This document shows positions 51,348-60,533 of a DNA stretch of 64,000 bases, in pieces. The translations under genes and the position numbers were made by a program. The stretch is from Phycisphaeraceae bacterium (GTDB lineage: Bacteria; Planctomycetota; Phycisphaerae; Phycisphaerales; UBA1924). Each line of letters begins with the position of its first letter. Within the stretch, counting starts at the first letter, position 1. The DNA lies in assembly GCA_026126305.1 (NCBI GenBank), contig JAHCJI010000001.1, positions 248,001-312,000 on the forward strand. Reading direction: 5' to 3'. The notes beneath the pieces were generated by a model. The model saw nothing but the letters and a program-made list of their open reading frames with translations, was not told where the DNA came from and did no database searches.

Positions 51348-52232
51348 ATGACCATTGGCACGCAGGAACGTGAGCAGACCGTCAACTCGGCCATCCGCGA
51401 GATCAGCCACATCGCGACACTGCCCGAGGTGACCCTCAAGATCGTGGAACTGGTGGAAGATCCGTCCTCCACCGCGCAAGACCTGCACAACGTCATCGCC
51501 AACGACCCGGCCTTGTCCAGCCGAATCCTCAAGGTCGTCAACTCCTCGTTCTACGGGCTGCCGGGCCAGATCGGCTCGATCAACCGGGCCATCGTGATGC
51601 TCGGGCTCAACGCCGTCAAGAACATCGCCATCGCCGCCAGCCTGGCCAAGCTCTTCCGGGGTGGAGACCTGAGCCACGGCTTCAGCGCCCGGGCCGTCTG
51701 GGAGCACGCCGTGGCAAGCGGTGCGGTCACGAAGCTGGTCGCCGACGCCGCCCGCGTGGGCCTGGCCGACGAGGCCTTCCTGGCAGGCCTCATGCACAAC
51801 ATCGGCCTCATGGTCGAGATGCAGTTCGATCGCAACAAGCTCATCGAGGTCGTCCAGACCCTGGGCGTCAACGCCGACGGCGTACCCACCAACGACATGC
51901 GTGAGGTCGAGGCCCAGATTTTCGGAGCCGACCACCAGGACTTCGGCAAGGGCCTGTGCGAGCGCTGGAAGTTCCCCAACAACTTCGCCCTAGTCACCGG
52001 CTTCCACCACAACCCCATGGCCGCCCCCGCCGACGCCCGTCGCCTGCCCAGCATGGTCTACGTGGCCAATCGCCTGGTCGGCTCGGTCGAGGGCCAGTTC
52101 CGCCTCGACCTGCCGAGCCTGGAAATCGCCCCGGAAGTGCTTGATGTTCTAAGTCTGGACGGGACAACCATCCAGAGCCTCCGCGAGCGCGTGCCGACCG
52201 AGATCAGCGCTGCCGCCGGTCTTTTGGGCTGA
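51348..52232 (+). CDS. HDOD domain protein
   Basis: 294 residues from ATG 51348. It is almost entirely one HDOD domain: LPEVTLKIVELVEDPSSTAQDLHNVIANDPALSSRILKVVNSSFYGLPGQIGSINRAIVMLGLNAVKNIA, then LADEAFLAGLMHNIGLMVE and GADHQDFGKGLCERWKFP. A His-Asn replaces the catalytic HD pair. It acts as a protein-protein signalling module. The 223 bases upstream (51125-51347) contain no gene and show several short GC-rich inverted words, but no riboswitch I recognise. A terminator follows at 52304. Confidence 0.9.
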   Translation: MTIGTQEREQTVNSAIREISHIATLPEVTLKIVELVEDPSSTAQDLHNVIANDPALSSRILKVVNSSFYGLPGQIGSINRAIVMLGLNAVKNIAIAASLAKLFRGGDLSHGFSARAVWEHAVASGAVTKLVADAARVGLADEAFLAGLMHNIGLMVEMQFDRNKLIEVVQTLGVNADGVPTNDMREVEAQIFGADHQDFGKGLCERWKFPNNFALVTGFHHNPMAAPADARRLPSMVYVANRLVGSVEGQFRLDLPSLEIAPEVLDVLSLDGTTIQSLRERVPTEISAAAGLLG

Positions 52233-52303
52233 TAACCGCGACACGGGCACGAAAACGGCCTGAAATGTCGCATATTACCCACGAGTGTTCAGAAATTATT
52301 TCA

Positions 52304-52328
52304 ACTCGCCTACGATTGGCGAGTTTTG
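52304..52328 (+). terminator. Terminator after HDOD gene
   Basis: ACTCGCC-TACGATT-GGCGAGT stem with TTTTG immediately after, 72 nt beyond the HDOD stop. Confidence 0.8.
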
Positions 52329-52416
52329 TAGCATTCTTCCGATTAGACTGTCCGGAATGTGCGATTCCACCCGCGAGAGACGGGTGTTGAGAAAAAACTC
52401 TCTCTTTCTCCCTCCG

Positions 52417-52448
52417 GGCGGTCGCACATACGTGTGCGGCCGCCTTTT
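52417..52448 (+). terminator. Strong terminator or attenuator in pseudopilin leader
   Basis: A 12-bp stem (52417-52428 / 52433-52444) with TACG loop and one T-G wobble, then TTTTC. It lies 244 nt before the pseudopilin start and 89 nt after the previous terminator, so it either ends a short transcript from the gap or attenuates the pseudopilin mRNA. A smaller hairpin CACCCG...CGGGTG lies before it. The region 52233-52691 otherwise has no gene. Confidence 0.78.
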
Positions 52449-52691
52449 CTCATCACGGCGATCCGTGCCGTCCCAAACCCCAACCTCGAGCACCCCGGGC
52501 CGGTACACTTCCAGCGTCTCCCCAGCGGCTTGGCAACTGCAAAGCGACAGGCCGCGAAAAGACAGGTATCGGCCTCACCGGCGGCGGGTCGGTGGGCCGG
52601 TGTAGTTTGGGGCTCGGGGTTACACCCGCAACGCCGGGCCGGTCATGGTCGATGGCCCGATTCCAGGGCCGGGGATGGGGAGGCTTTCGAG

Positions 52692-53729
52692 ATGGATAGT
52701 GGAAAGGACAGGATGCGCAACGCAGACAAGAGGCGGGCGTTCTCGCTCATCGAGTTACTCGTGGTCATGGTGGTCATTGCCATCCTCGTGGCCATCCTCG
52801 TGCCCACCCTGGGCGGGGCCCGCAACACGGCCCGAGCCGCGAGCACCAAGGCCCAACTGACCGATCTGGCCAACGCCTCCCAGCAGTTCATCACCGACAA
52901 GGGGCGACAGCCCGGTTACTTCTCGGCCCGGCTCATGGGAGATACCGCGAACGAGAACCGTGGCTTTACCGCCATGCAGAACGTCATGCTCGACCTGGCC
53001 GGCGGCATCGTCACAACCTCGGGGGCCGGCACGGTCGAAGTCGGGCCCACAACCAGCGACACCGTTCGGGTCGATCTCACCCTCATCGGCACCCGGGAAG
53101 CCGGCGGTGGCTACTACACCCCCGACGCGACCCGATTCATCGCCCAGACCGGCGAGGGCGCGGGCACCCTGGTGGGCAACAGCGATCACCAGGCTTTGCC
53201 CAGTGTCGTCGATGCCTTTGGCACACCCATCCTGGCCTGGCAACGCGATCGCACCGCGATCCAGCCCATCGAAGCCGAGGCAGATTTTGTCAAGGTCAAC
53301 ACCAGTGGCACAACGCCCGCCCGCTTCTATTGGGCATCGAACGCCGGCCTGCTGAAGACGGGCACTTTGGGCAAGCGCGGCAAGACGGCCCTGTTCACCA
53401 CCGCCACACAGGAACACAGCCTCCTGGGCGATGGCGCGACAAGTCTCATCAACAACCTTGTCGTCCTGCTCGGCTCGCCCACCGTGCCCGGCAGCAGGCC
53501 CAATCTGCCCTCGGCCGCCCGGGCCGACCTGCTCTTCCACTCCGCGGGCATCGACGCCTTGTACATGGGCTCCAGAGACATCGGCGGACGGTCGGGGCAG
53601 GTGCAGTTCTGGCAGAACTTCTACGCCGACGCCGGAGGCTCGCAACGTCTGCTCGACGGCCAGGGCCGAGTCGAGACCGTCGACGTGCTCAGCCGCTTCG
53701 ACGACCTGATCCAGACCGCCGGCAACTGA
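52692..53729 (+). CDS. Type II pseudopilin-like protein
   Basis: 345 residues from ATG 52692 (GGGGAGG 8 nt upstream; ATG 52713 is an alternative). The prepilin signal RRA-FSLIELLVVMVVIAILVAILVPTLGGAR has Ala instead of the usual Gly before the cleavage point. The mature domain is large, with Thr/Gly-rich repeats of strand-like blocks. It lies 86 nt before comEC on the same strand, so it may be part of a DNA-uptake pilus, though no ATPase or secretin gene is present here. Confidence 0.83.
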   Translation: MDSGKDRMRNADKRRAFSLIELLVVMVVIAILVAILVPTLGGARNTARAASTKAQLTDLANASQQFITDKGRQPGYFSARLMGDTANENRGFTAMQNVMLDLAGGIVTTSGAGTVEVGPTTSDTVRVDLTLIGTREAGGGYYTPDATRFIAQTGEGAGTLVGNSDHQALPSVVDAFGTPILAWQRDRTAIQPIEAEADFVKVNTSGTTPARFYWASNAGLLKTGTLGKRGKTALFTTATQEHSLLGDGATSLINNLVVLLGSPTVPGSRPNLPSAARADLLFHSAGIDALYMGSRDIGGRSGQVQFWQNFYADAGGSQRLLDGQGRVETVDVLSRFDDLIQTAGN

Positions 53730-53814
53730 ACCAGAGCACATCCCGTTCCATGCCACCACACCCCAAGCGACAGCAAGGGGTTTCTTTGTTTCATCCGCGC
53801 CCCGCTTGACTTCG

Positions 53815-56421
53815 ATGCGGGCGCGCGTCAGCCTTCCGCCCGTGGGTGTCGAACTTGCCAGTCCAATGGGCCCGCTGCGTCGGCCCGCCCGCACACGTGC
53901 CATGCTGTCCATGTCGGCGTGCCTCATGGGCATCGTGCTGGCGCAAGCGATGGCGTTGGATACGCCCGCGCCGATCTTCGCCCTTGCCGTCGTGCTGGCG
54001 GGCCTTGGGCTCGTGGTGCCGGGCACGGGTGGACGCACGCTGGTGCTCCTGGCCATCGCCTGCCTGGGCGCGGGCCGATTGGCCATGCAAGACGCTCCAC
54101 CGGTCCATCACATGCTGCACCGGATGGCCAGCCTGCCGGTCGACGACGCGGGCAACCAAAGAGCCATGGCCGAGGTGCTGGCCATTGTCTCGCACGAGCC
54201 CATCGATCCCAACCTGGGCAAAGCTCCCTGGGAGATGGGCGTGTTCCAGGCCCGCCAGAGCGTGCTGCTTGCCCGAGCCGTCTCGATGGACCTGGGCCAA
54301 GGCCACGCACCTACCCAAGGCCAGTTGCGCGTCCGCGTCTCGGAAGACCTCGCCCGCGCGCCCACGCTGACGCCCGGCACGCCCATCCTGGTCTCGGGCT
54401 GGATCAGCCCGCCGGGCATACCCATAAACCCCGGCCCGTCCCGGGTGCCGCGCGCGCCGATATGCACGCTCGAGACCGACGGCTGGTCGCTCGTTTCACC
54501 GGCCGAGTTGCCATCAGATTCGTGGCGCGCCCTGCTGGCCCCAATCCAACGGGCCCGATACCGACTCCAGCAAGGCGCCCGTCGCGTGCTGGCGCTCGAC
54601 AGGCAACACCACGAGCCCGACCCGGCCCGTGCCCTGCTGGCGGCCCTTGTGTTGGGTCAGCACGACCCGGGGTTCGACGAGGCCTACGACCCCTTCCGGC
54701 GCGTGGGCCTGGCGCACCTCCTGGCCATCTCGGGGCTGCACCTGGCGATCCTGGCCGGGGCGGCGGCGTGGGCGCTGCGATTCGTCGGGCCCAACTGGCG
54801 CATCGAGGCCCTTGGCGTCGCGCTGGCCGTCGCCACGCTGCTGGTCATCGTGCCCGGTCGCACACCCATCGTCCGCGCGGGCGTGATGGTGCTGGCGCTG
54901 CTGGCCGCCCGCGCCCTGGGCCGGCGCCACGACGCGCTGGCCGTTCTGGCATGGACGGCCCTTGCCATCGCGCTGGTCGAGCCCTACCAGGTCTTCGACC
55001 TGGGCTACCAACTCAGTTTCGGGCTCGTCGCCACGCTGCTGGCGATGGCCCCGCGCGCTCACGAGGCCATCTTCGGCTCGCCCCACACCATCAAGGGCCT
55101 GCTCGAACAGCCCCCTCCGCTGTGGAAGCTGGGCGCTGGCAGCGTGGGCGGCGCTGTCGGGCGGCTCTTCAGCGCGACGGCTTTGTGCTGGCTGGTCAGC
55201 ATGCCATGGATCGCCTTCCGCACGGGGCTGCTCGCGCCCGTCACGGTGCCCGCTACGCTCGTCGCCACGCCCCTTGTCGGCGGGCTGCTGATCTTCGCCT
55301 ACGCGTCGCTGCTGGTGGGCACGATCGTGCCTCCCCTGGCCGAACCCCTGTCGCACGCGCTCGACGCTATCGCTCGGCTGAACCTTGGCGTGGTCCGATG
55401 GTTCGACGCCCTGCCCTACGCCAGCGTGCCCGTGCCGGAGATCAGCCCCGCCCTTGCCATCTGCGCCACCGCCGTGGTCGTTGCGATCGCGCGTGCGGGA
55501 CGCCGAGCACGATGGAACCACTTCCTCGCGCTGCTGGTCATCGCGGTGTGGGCCGTGCTCGAAGCGCTTCGCCCATGGTCCGCGCCGCCGCCCGAAGTGC
55601 GCCTGCACACACTGGCCGTCAGCGATGGCACCGCCCACCTGCTGGTGAGCAAGGACCAGGCATTCCTGTGGGATTGCGGCTCGCTGGGCCACAGCGCGGG
55701 CAACATCACCGTCCGAGCCGCGAAGGCCTTGCTCGACGTTCCCGTGCGCGCCGCCATCCTCACCCATGCCGACCTGGATCACGCCAACGGCCTGCCGCGC
55801 GCCATGCGAGAGCTGGGCATCTCCACGCTGTACACCACGCCGCAGGCCCTGCAAGACGCCCAGCGCGGACTGATGGGCGCTATCTTCGAAGACCTGCGCA
55901 CCCAGGGCGTCACCATCCACACGCTCTCGGCGGGCGACACCCTCACCCTGGGCGACGCCACGGGGCTGGTCCTCTGGCCACCGCCGCACGAGCGCTTCCT
56001 CAACAACAACGACGCCTCGCTCGTCGTGCGATGGGAGAGCCCCAGCGGGCACAGCCTGCTGCTCACCGGCGATATCGGCGGGGCCGCCCTTTCCCGTCTC
56101 ATCAACATCACCGACCCCGACCTGCTGCGCGTCGACGTCCTCGAACTGCCCCACCATGGCGCGAGAGACGACCACGCCCGAAGGCTCGTCTCGATGGCCA
56201 ACGCCCGCGTCGTCGTCCAGTCCGCGGGCACACGCCGGGTCCGCAACGACCCCTGGCACGACTACCGGCCCCACGGGCTGTGGCTGGTCACCGGGCGCGA
56301 CGGCGCTATCGACATCCGCTTCGAGATCGAAGGCATCATCGCCAGCACCATCCGCCGCGGCACGCTGATGGCGCCCGAGCGGGCCGCGGAACATCCATTC
56401 CCGGGGGTGGGGGGTGGGTGA
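53815..56421 (+). CDS. comEC: ComEC/Rec2-family DNA uptake channel
   Basis: 868 residues from ATG 53815. N-terminal TM segments and OB-like DUF4131 region, then the competence domain with GLAHLLAISGLHLAILAGAA and DLGYQLSFGLVATL, about ten TM segments, and a C-terminal metallo-beta-lactamase domain with VSDGTAHLLV, ILTHADLDHANG (HxDxDH) and LELPHHGARD. It transports single-stranded DNA into the cytoplasm during natural transformation. A weak hairpin CCCC...GGGG with T-rich tail lies at about 53758-53791, between the pseudopilin and this gene. Confidence 0.92.
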   Translation: MRARVSLPPVGVELASPMGPLRRPARTRAMLSMSACLMGIVLAQAMALDTPAPIFALAVVLAGLGLVVPGTGGRTLVLLAIACLGAGRLAMQDAPPVHHMLHRMASLPVDDAGNQRAMAEVLAIVSHEPIDPNLGKAPWEMGVFQARQSVLLARAVSMDLGQGHAPTQGQLRVRVSEDLARAPTLTPGTPILVSGWISPPGIPINPGPSRVPRAPICTLETDGWSLVSPAELPSDSWRALLAPIQRARYRLQQGARRVLALDRQHHEPDPARALLAALVLGQHDPGFDEAYDPFRRVGLAHLLAISGLHLAILAGAAAWALRFVGPNWRIEALGVALAVATLLVIVPGRTPIVRAGVMVLALLAARALGRRHDALAVLAWTALAIALVEPYQVFDLGYQLSFGLVATLLAMAPRAHEAIFGSPHTIKGLLEQPPPLWKLGAGSVGGAVGRLFSATALCWLVSMPWIAFRTGLLAPVTVPATLVATPLVGGLLIFAYASLLVGTIVPPLAEPLSHALDAIARLNLGVVRWFDALPYASVPVPEISPALAICATAVVVAIARAGRRARWNHFLALLVIAVWAVLEALRPWSAPPPEVRLHTLAVSDGTAHLLVSKDQAFLWDCGSLGHSAGNITVRAAKALLDVPVRAAILTHADLDHANGLPRAMRELGISTLYTTPQALQDAQRGLMGAIFEDLRTQGVTIHTLSAGDTLTLGDATGLVLWPPPHERFLNNNDASLVVRWESPSGHSLLLTGDIGGAALSRLINITDPDLLRVDVLELPHHGARDDHARRLVSMANARVVVQSAGTRRVRNDPWHDYRPHGLWLVTGRDGAIDIRFEIEGIIASTIRRGTLMAPERAAEHPFPGVGGG

Positions 56422-56570
56422 CACGTCGAGGACCCGAGGGGTTGCTCACGCGCGAGTTTGGCCCTGCGTTCGCCGCGGGCCGGGGGGATGGGGCGCCCAC
56501 ACCAAGCCCCCACAAGTCCCCCCAGGAACCACTATCCGGACCCACGACACACCGACGTGGGCCAACAGCG

Positions 56571-56738
56571 GCGCGTTGAGAGCTCGCAAAACCATTTTGA
56601 GAGCCCACAACGGCGCGTTGAGAGCTCGCAAAACCATTTTGAGAGCCCGCAGCGGCGCGTTGAGAGCTCGCAAAACCATTTTGAGAGCCCGCAACGGCGC
56701 GTTGAGAGCTCGCAGAACCATTTTGAGAGCCCGCAACA
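56571..56738. repeat. Four 42-bp intergenic tandem repeats
   Basis: Units start at 56571, 56613, 56655 and 56697 with GCGCGTTGAGAGCTCGCAAA; a degenerate fifth begins at 56739. Each unit is itself two related 21-bp halves sharing TTGAGAGC and CGCAA, and contains the small inverted pair CAAAA-CCA-TTTTG. Copies differ at only a few bases. Confidence 0.92.
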
Positions 56739-56741
56739 GCG

Positions 56742-56759
56742 CGTTGTGGATCCACAACG
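56742..56759. repeat. 18-bp perfect palindrome
   Basis: CGTTGTGGATCCACAACG is its own reverse complement. It closes the 42-bp repeat array where the fifth unit breaks off. Confidence 0.85.
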
Positions 56760-56864
56760 GTCGATGTTTTCGGCGCAGCGGCCCATGTTCTGTCCGCGTC
56801 GGCCTCTCCGGCCTCCCAGGGCGGATTCTGTATCCGGACGTGGGTCCCCCGCGATGATCGGACG

Positions 56865-56960
56865 TGGGGGTGGAGGTTGGGTGGTAGTTGGGTGGTGCTG
56901 GGGGGATGGGCTAGGGGGATGGGCTGGTGGGGTGGTGGGGTGGGGTGGTGGGGTGCGGGC
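56865..56960 (+). repeat. G-rich tract with quadruplex potential
   Basis: About 96 bases of plus strand with many runs of 2-5 G separated by 1-3 bases (GGTGGGGTGGTGGGG-like), almost no C until the end. It can form G-quadruplexes on this strand. It ends about 60 bases before the stop of the dockerin gene. Confidence 0.7.
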
Positions 56961-57020
56961 TTTTTCGGACCGGCCAAACGTGCCCGTCCAAGAACCCGCG
57001 CGGGCGGCCCGACGCCCTTC

Positions 57021-58409
57021 CTACTCGCACCCTTCCGCGAATGCGGTCTGGAAGGCCAGGAAGTCGAAGATGGTCAGTTCGCCATCGCCGTCGAAGTCGG
57101 CGCGGAGGTCGCCGGTGCCGAAGGCGGTTTGGAAGGCGAGGTAGTCGAAGATGGTCAGTTGGCCATCGCCGTCCATGTCGACCGGGCAGGGGTTCGTGCC
57201 CAGGATGCAGTCCAGGTCGAAGGCGTAGGCCGCGCCGCCGGGCACTTCATTGTGGGCACCCAGGACCGCCCAGTTTTCGTGCAACACGACGTTCCAGCCA
57301 AACTGTGCGGGAAAGGCGGTGCCGCCGCTGGGGCGCAGCACGGCCACCTCGCGCCATTGGCCGTCGGCGCCGCGCCGGAAGGCGAAGGCCTCGTTCAGCC
57401 TGACCTGGAGGTGGCCGGCCACCAGCCAATCGCCGTCGACCGACACGGCGGCCCCCAGCCGCGCTTCGGTTTCGGCCAGGCTCGCCACCAGTTCCTGCCG
57501 CAGCGTCCAGGTATCGCCGTCGAGTTCGTAGATGTACACCACGCCCTGCTCGCGGTGATCGCGCTTGGCCAGCGGGGCACCGATGGCCAGCGTTCGGCCA
57601 TCGAAGTGCACGCCGCGTCCGAAATGGACGCTGGTTACCTCGGCACCTTCGAGGTCGGGCGGCAAGATCCTCTGGACGTACTCGAGCGTGCCGTCGGCTT
57701 CTCGACGATAGACCAGGACCGAGCCGTGCTGGAGGGCAAAGCTGCTTTCGCGGTACGCATCGATGAACACCCAGTCCCGGTGCATCGTCAGGCCCACGGT
57801 GCCGAAGGATCCGGTGCCGATGACTTCCGGCGGCCGCATGAGCGTTTGTTCGTGGATCCACTGGCCACCCACTTCACGATAGCGATAGATGTGGTCAGAC
57901 TGGCGCACCAAGGCGGTGTCGCCGTACAGCGCAATGCTGGAGCCATAATCACCAAGCCCGCCCTCGGCCGGCCTTGGCAGTCGTGCCACCTCGACCCAAG
58001 CCTCGCCGTCGTGCTCGAAGATATGGCCGTAGCCAAAGATGCCCTGACCCAGTTTGCCACCGGTAACCGTAAAAAAGCGATTGGGGTTCGATGCGTCAAT
58101 CGCCACAGAGTTCCCGAAGCCATCTAAGAATCCGATGTCGGGCGGGATGATGGTCTGAGTCTGATACCAGGCATCACCGATCCGTTCGAAAGTATAAACC
58201 GCGCCAGCCTGGCACGCGAATGGATCGCCACCCGGACAAAGCGACACGGCGGCGACATCACCAAAGATCAGATGTCGATCAAAGACGGACATCTTGAAAC
58301 CAAATTTTCTGACCAGATCTTGCGGTCCCGTCATCCGTTGGGGCGTGACATCCGCGAGCGTCGAAGATGCAAGAAGGGCGATGCTGAAGACAAAGTGGGT
58401 GCAACTCAT
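57021..58409 (-). CDS. Secreted propeller-like protein with GC-type dockerin tail
   Basis: 462 residues from ATG 58409. Signal peptide FSIALLASSTLA, then blade-like blocks with alternating FGNSVAID, VYIYELDGDTWTLRQEL and VSVDGDWLVAGH. The C terminus has two EF-hand loops (DMDGDGQLTIFDYLAF, DFDGDGELTIFDFLAF) and ends in Gly-Cys-Glu. It is paralogous to the protein at 27924; the last 45 residues are identical. The Cys of the GC end may be where the cell anchors or processes the protein; the mechanism is unknown. Confidence 0.87.
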   Translation of the reverse strand: MSCTHFVFSIALLASSTLADVTPQRMTGPQDLVRKFGFKMSVFDRHLIFGDVAAVSLCPGGDPFACQAGAVYTFERIGDAWYQTQTIIPPDIGFLDGFGNSVAIDASNPNRFFTVTGGKLGQGIFGYGHIFEHDGEAWVEVARLPRPAEGGLGDYGSSIALYGDTALVRQSDHIYRYREVGGQWIHEQTLMRPPEVIGTGSFGTVGLTMHRDWVFIDAYRESSFALQHGSVLVYRREADGTLEYVQRILPPDLEGAEVTSVHFGRGVHFDGRTLAIGAPLAKRDHREQGVVYIYELDGDTWTLRQELVASLAETEARLGAAVSVDGDWLVAGHLQVRLNEAFAFRRGADGQWREVAVLRPSGGTAFPAQFGWNVVLHENWAVLGAHNEVPGGAAYAFDLDCILGTNPCPVDMDGDGQLTIFDYLAFQTAFGTGDLRADFDGDGELTIFDFLAFQTAFAEGCE

Positions 58410-58494
58410 CCCCTCATTGTCGCCCAAAACCGCCCTTCATGCAAGCCAATCTGGAGGATTCTGATAAAAAATCTGTGAATCTGGTGAATCAGGG

Positions 58495-58525
58495 TTGACA
58501 AATGCCCCCCCCCCGTTTGTACATT
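58495..58525 (+). promoter_or_regulatory. Promoter with ten-C tract in the spacer
   Basis: A perfect -35 TTGACA at 58495-58500 and a candidate -10 TACATT at 58520-58525 are 19 bp apart. The spacer contains ten consecutive C (58505-58514). The start codon of the secreted protein lies 38 nt after the -10. Loss of two C would give the ideal 17-bp spacing, so slippage in this tract would be expected to change promoter strength. Confidence 0.6.
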
Positions 58526-58562
58526 GTCCCCAGATTCCCAATCCGATCGAAAGGAGCCGAAC

Positions 58563-60533
58563 ATGCCGTTTCGTCATGGTATCGCATTGTTAGCCCTGAT
58601 AGCAGCGTGCGGATGGCCGGTGAGTGTCGCGCTGGGCCAGGCCGCTCCGGTCGAGTACGTGGCCCACCTACAGAACGCCACCGACGGAGCCAACAACGAG
58701 GGATCCAGGTCTACCTCGCCCGCCGTGGGCGTCAGCAACCTGGGCGTGGTGGCCGCTGGAACACGATACCTGTCGCTGTTTTCCAAGGCCATGTCCATCA
58801 CGCCGCTGGACGAACGCGTTGTCGACGATCCAGATTTTCCATTCGAGTTGACGCAGACGAGCGGCACGACGCTGCTGGATCCCAGGGCCTACCACGACCC
58901 GATCCACAACCGCCTGTGGGTGCTGTACAACGAGGCCGAGGGCGATCGCAAGATCAACCATTGCGCCAGCCTGGCGATGCTGCACCTGTCGGTGAACAAG
59001 TCTGGTGCCAACTTCGGCGCGTCCGACCCGCTCGACGGCACGCAGTGGTGGTACTACACCGGCAGCGGCGGCTCGGCGGGCAGCGGCGGCGAGGCGTTCA
59101 ACCTGCGAAGCACGCTCATCGAGCCGTACAAGACCCTGGGGGCCCATCAGCCCGTCGAGTTCACGGCCCGCATGTCTTCCATGGGCTTCCACACGATTTC
59201 GGGGGAGGCCGACGACCGGTCCGGCGCCCTGATCGTGGCGACCAACTCCGTGCCCGAAAGTTGTTCCGTTGGCGGCGATGGATCGCCACCGCTGTTCCCC
59301 GTGTTGCGCCAGTTCGTCTACATCATCCCCTACGAGCACGACGGGGGTACAGCATCCATCCTTGACGGCGATCGGCCAAGCGAGGGTGACATGACCGTCG
59401 TGCGACCATTCGAGGGTGGGAGCCCCCTTGTACTTCTCGAAGACGAATCCATCTTCGGCTTTGTCGTGCAGGCACCCTTCGAGCAGGTCGAGAACGCCAC
59501 CTTCATCATCAGCGTGCCCGAGACGATCTGGTCGGTTACCGGCCCGTTCGAGAAGATCCGTCTGAAAGGCCTCTTCTACGATGACTCGCAACCCACCGGA
59601 GAGGAGTGGACGCTCCAGCAGCGAACGAACTCGACCGGCACGGCGTTGCTGGACAACACGGTCGATGGTTCCTTGCAGTACTGGCAGACCAACTTTGAGG
59701 GCGGCTTCCCTGTGACACGCCCAAGGACGCCAGACACGAGTTGGGGCCCGTTGGCCCAGGGAACCTATTTCCACTCTGCCGTGCTGGCAAAGGATACCAG
59801 CAACGAGTTTCGCATCTTCGCAGTCCACGCCGTGCTTCCGGTGGATGACACCGGTGCATGGTACGAAGATCAGTGGGTGGTGCAGTGGTACGTGATCGAT
59901 CCGGACCTGGCCAACTTCGGCTCGGCGACCCCCACGGACTGGCTGCCATCGATCGTGGCCGAGGGGCGCATCCCCGGTAACATCGAAAAGGACGAGGGCG
60001 ACCGCTACCACCCGGTCATCGTGGTGAACCGCCAAGGCCAGGCCTTCATCGAGTACACCTACTCGGACGGCACGACCTGGCCGCAGATCCGCCGCGTGCG
60101 CCTCAACAGCAATTACACGGATATTGTCGGTGGCGTCGAAACCGTGGTGCGCACCGGTCCGCCGCAGCCTTACGACGAGCAATACCTGCTCACATGGGCC
60201 AACATCGCCGACGCCCAGGCCGACCCGGCCAACGGCTGCGCCTACTGGTCGACGCACACGCTGGTGACCGACGATACCTCGAACCCGACGACCAAGCGCG
60301 ACGCGTGGCTCTTCCACCAGGCCTACACCAACTCGGTCGGGCCGCTGTGCCTTGTGACCCTGTCCATGCTCGACCTCAACGACGATGGCGTGGTCGACGC
60401 GCTCGACCTGGCCGCCCTGACCGACCTCTACGCCCGCAGCGCCCGCCGCATCGACCTCAACGCCGACGGCGTGACCGACCGGCACGACCTGGACCTGTAC
60501 ATGGCCGCCTACGAGGAATACACGCGGCGGTGA
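58563..60533 (+). CDS. Large secreted protein with dockerin-like EF-hand end
   Basis: 656 residues from ATG 58563 (AAAGGAG upstream). The signal peptide ends in VALGQA. The main part is one long domain of beta-rich appearance without recognised family (VGVSNLGVVAAGTRYLSLFS, FHSAVLAKDTSNEFRIFAVHAV). The C terminus has two dockerin-type loops, DLNDDGVVDALDLAAL and DLNADGVTDRHDLDLY, but no Gly-Cys end, unlike the proteins at 27924 and 57021. Its promoter has a C10 tract. It is divergent from the 57021 dockerin gene. Confidence 0.82.
   Translation: MPFRHGIALLALIAACGWPVSVALGQAAPVEYVAHLQNATDGANNEGSRSTSPAVGVSNLGVVAAGTRYLSLFSKAMSITPLDERVVDDPDFPFELTQTSGTTLLDPRAYHDPIHNRLWVLYNEAEGDRKINHCASLAMLHLSVNKSGANFGASDPLDGTQWWYYTGSGGSAGSGGEAFNLRSTLIEPYKTLGAHQPVEFTARMSSMGFHTISGEADDRSGALIVATNSVPESCSVGGDGSPPLFPVLRQFVYIIPYEHDGGTASILDGDRPSEGDMTVVRPFEGGSPLVLLEDESIFGFVVQAPFEQVENATFIISVPETIWSVTGPFEKIRLKGLFYDDSQPTGEEWTLQQRTNSTGTALLDNTVDGSLQYWQTNFEGGFPVTRPRTPDTSWGPLAQGTYFHSAVLAKDTSNEFRIFAVHAVLPVDDTGAWYEDQWVVQWYVIDPDLANFGSATPTDWLPSIVAEGRIPGNIEKDEGDRYHPVIVVNRQGQAFIEYTYSDGTTWPQIRRVRLNSNYTDIVGGVETVVRTGPPQPYDEQYLLTWANIADAQADPANGCAYWSTHTLVTDDTSNPTTKRDAWLFHQAYTNSVGPLCLVTLSMLDLNDDGVVDALDLAALTDLYARSARRIDLNADGVTDRHDLDLYMAAYEEYTRR

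Larger units (their letters stand above)
56422..57020. other. 600-bp intergenic repeat region
   Basis: No supported gene between comEC and the convergent dockerin gene. The region holds, in order, a G/C-rich lead, four 42-bp tandem repeats, an 18-bp palindrome, then a strongly G-rich plus strand. Several frames are open on both strands because the repeat unit is a multiple of three and lacks stops, but none has an RBS, a plausible start or a sensible composition. Confidence 0.75.

Noticed and set aside
56336..56977. Open frames through the 42-bp array on both strands
   Set aside because: Several frames are open simultaneously because the unit has no stops and is a multiple of three. None has an RBS, domain or plausible start.
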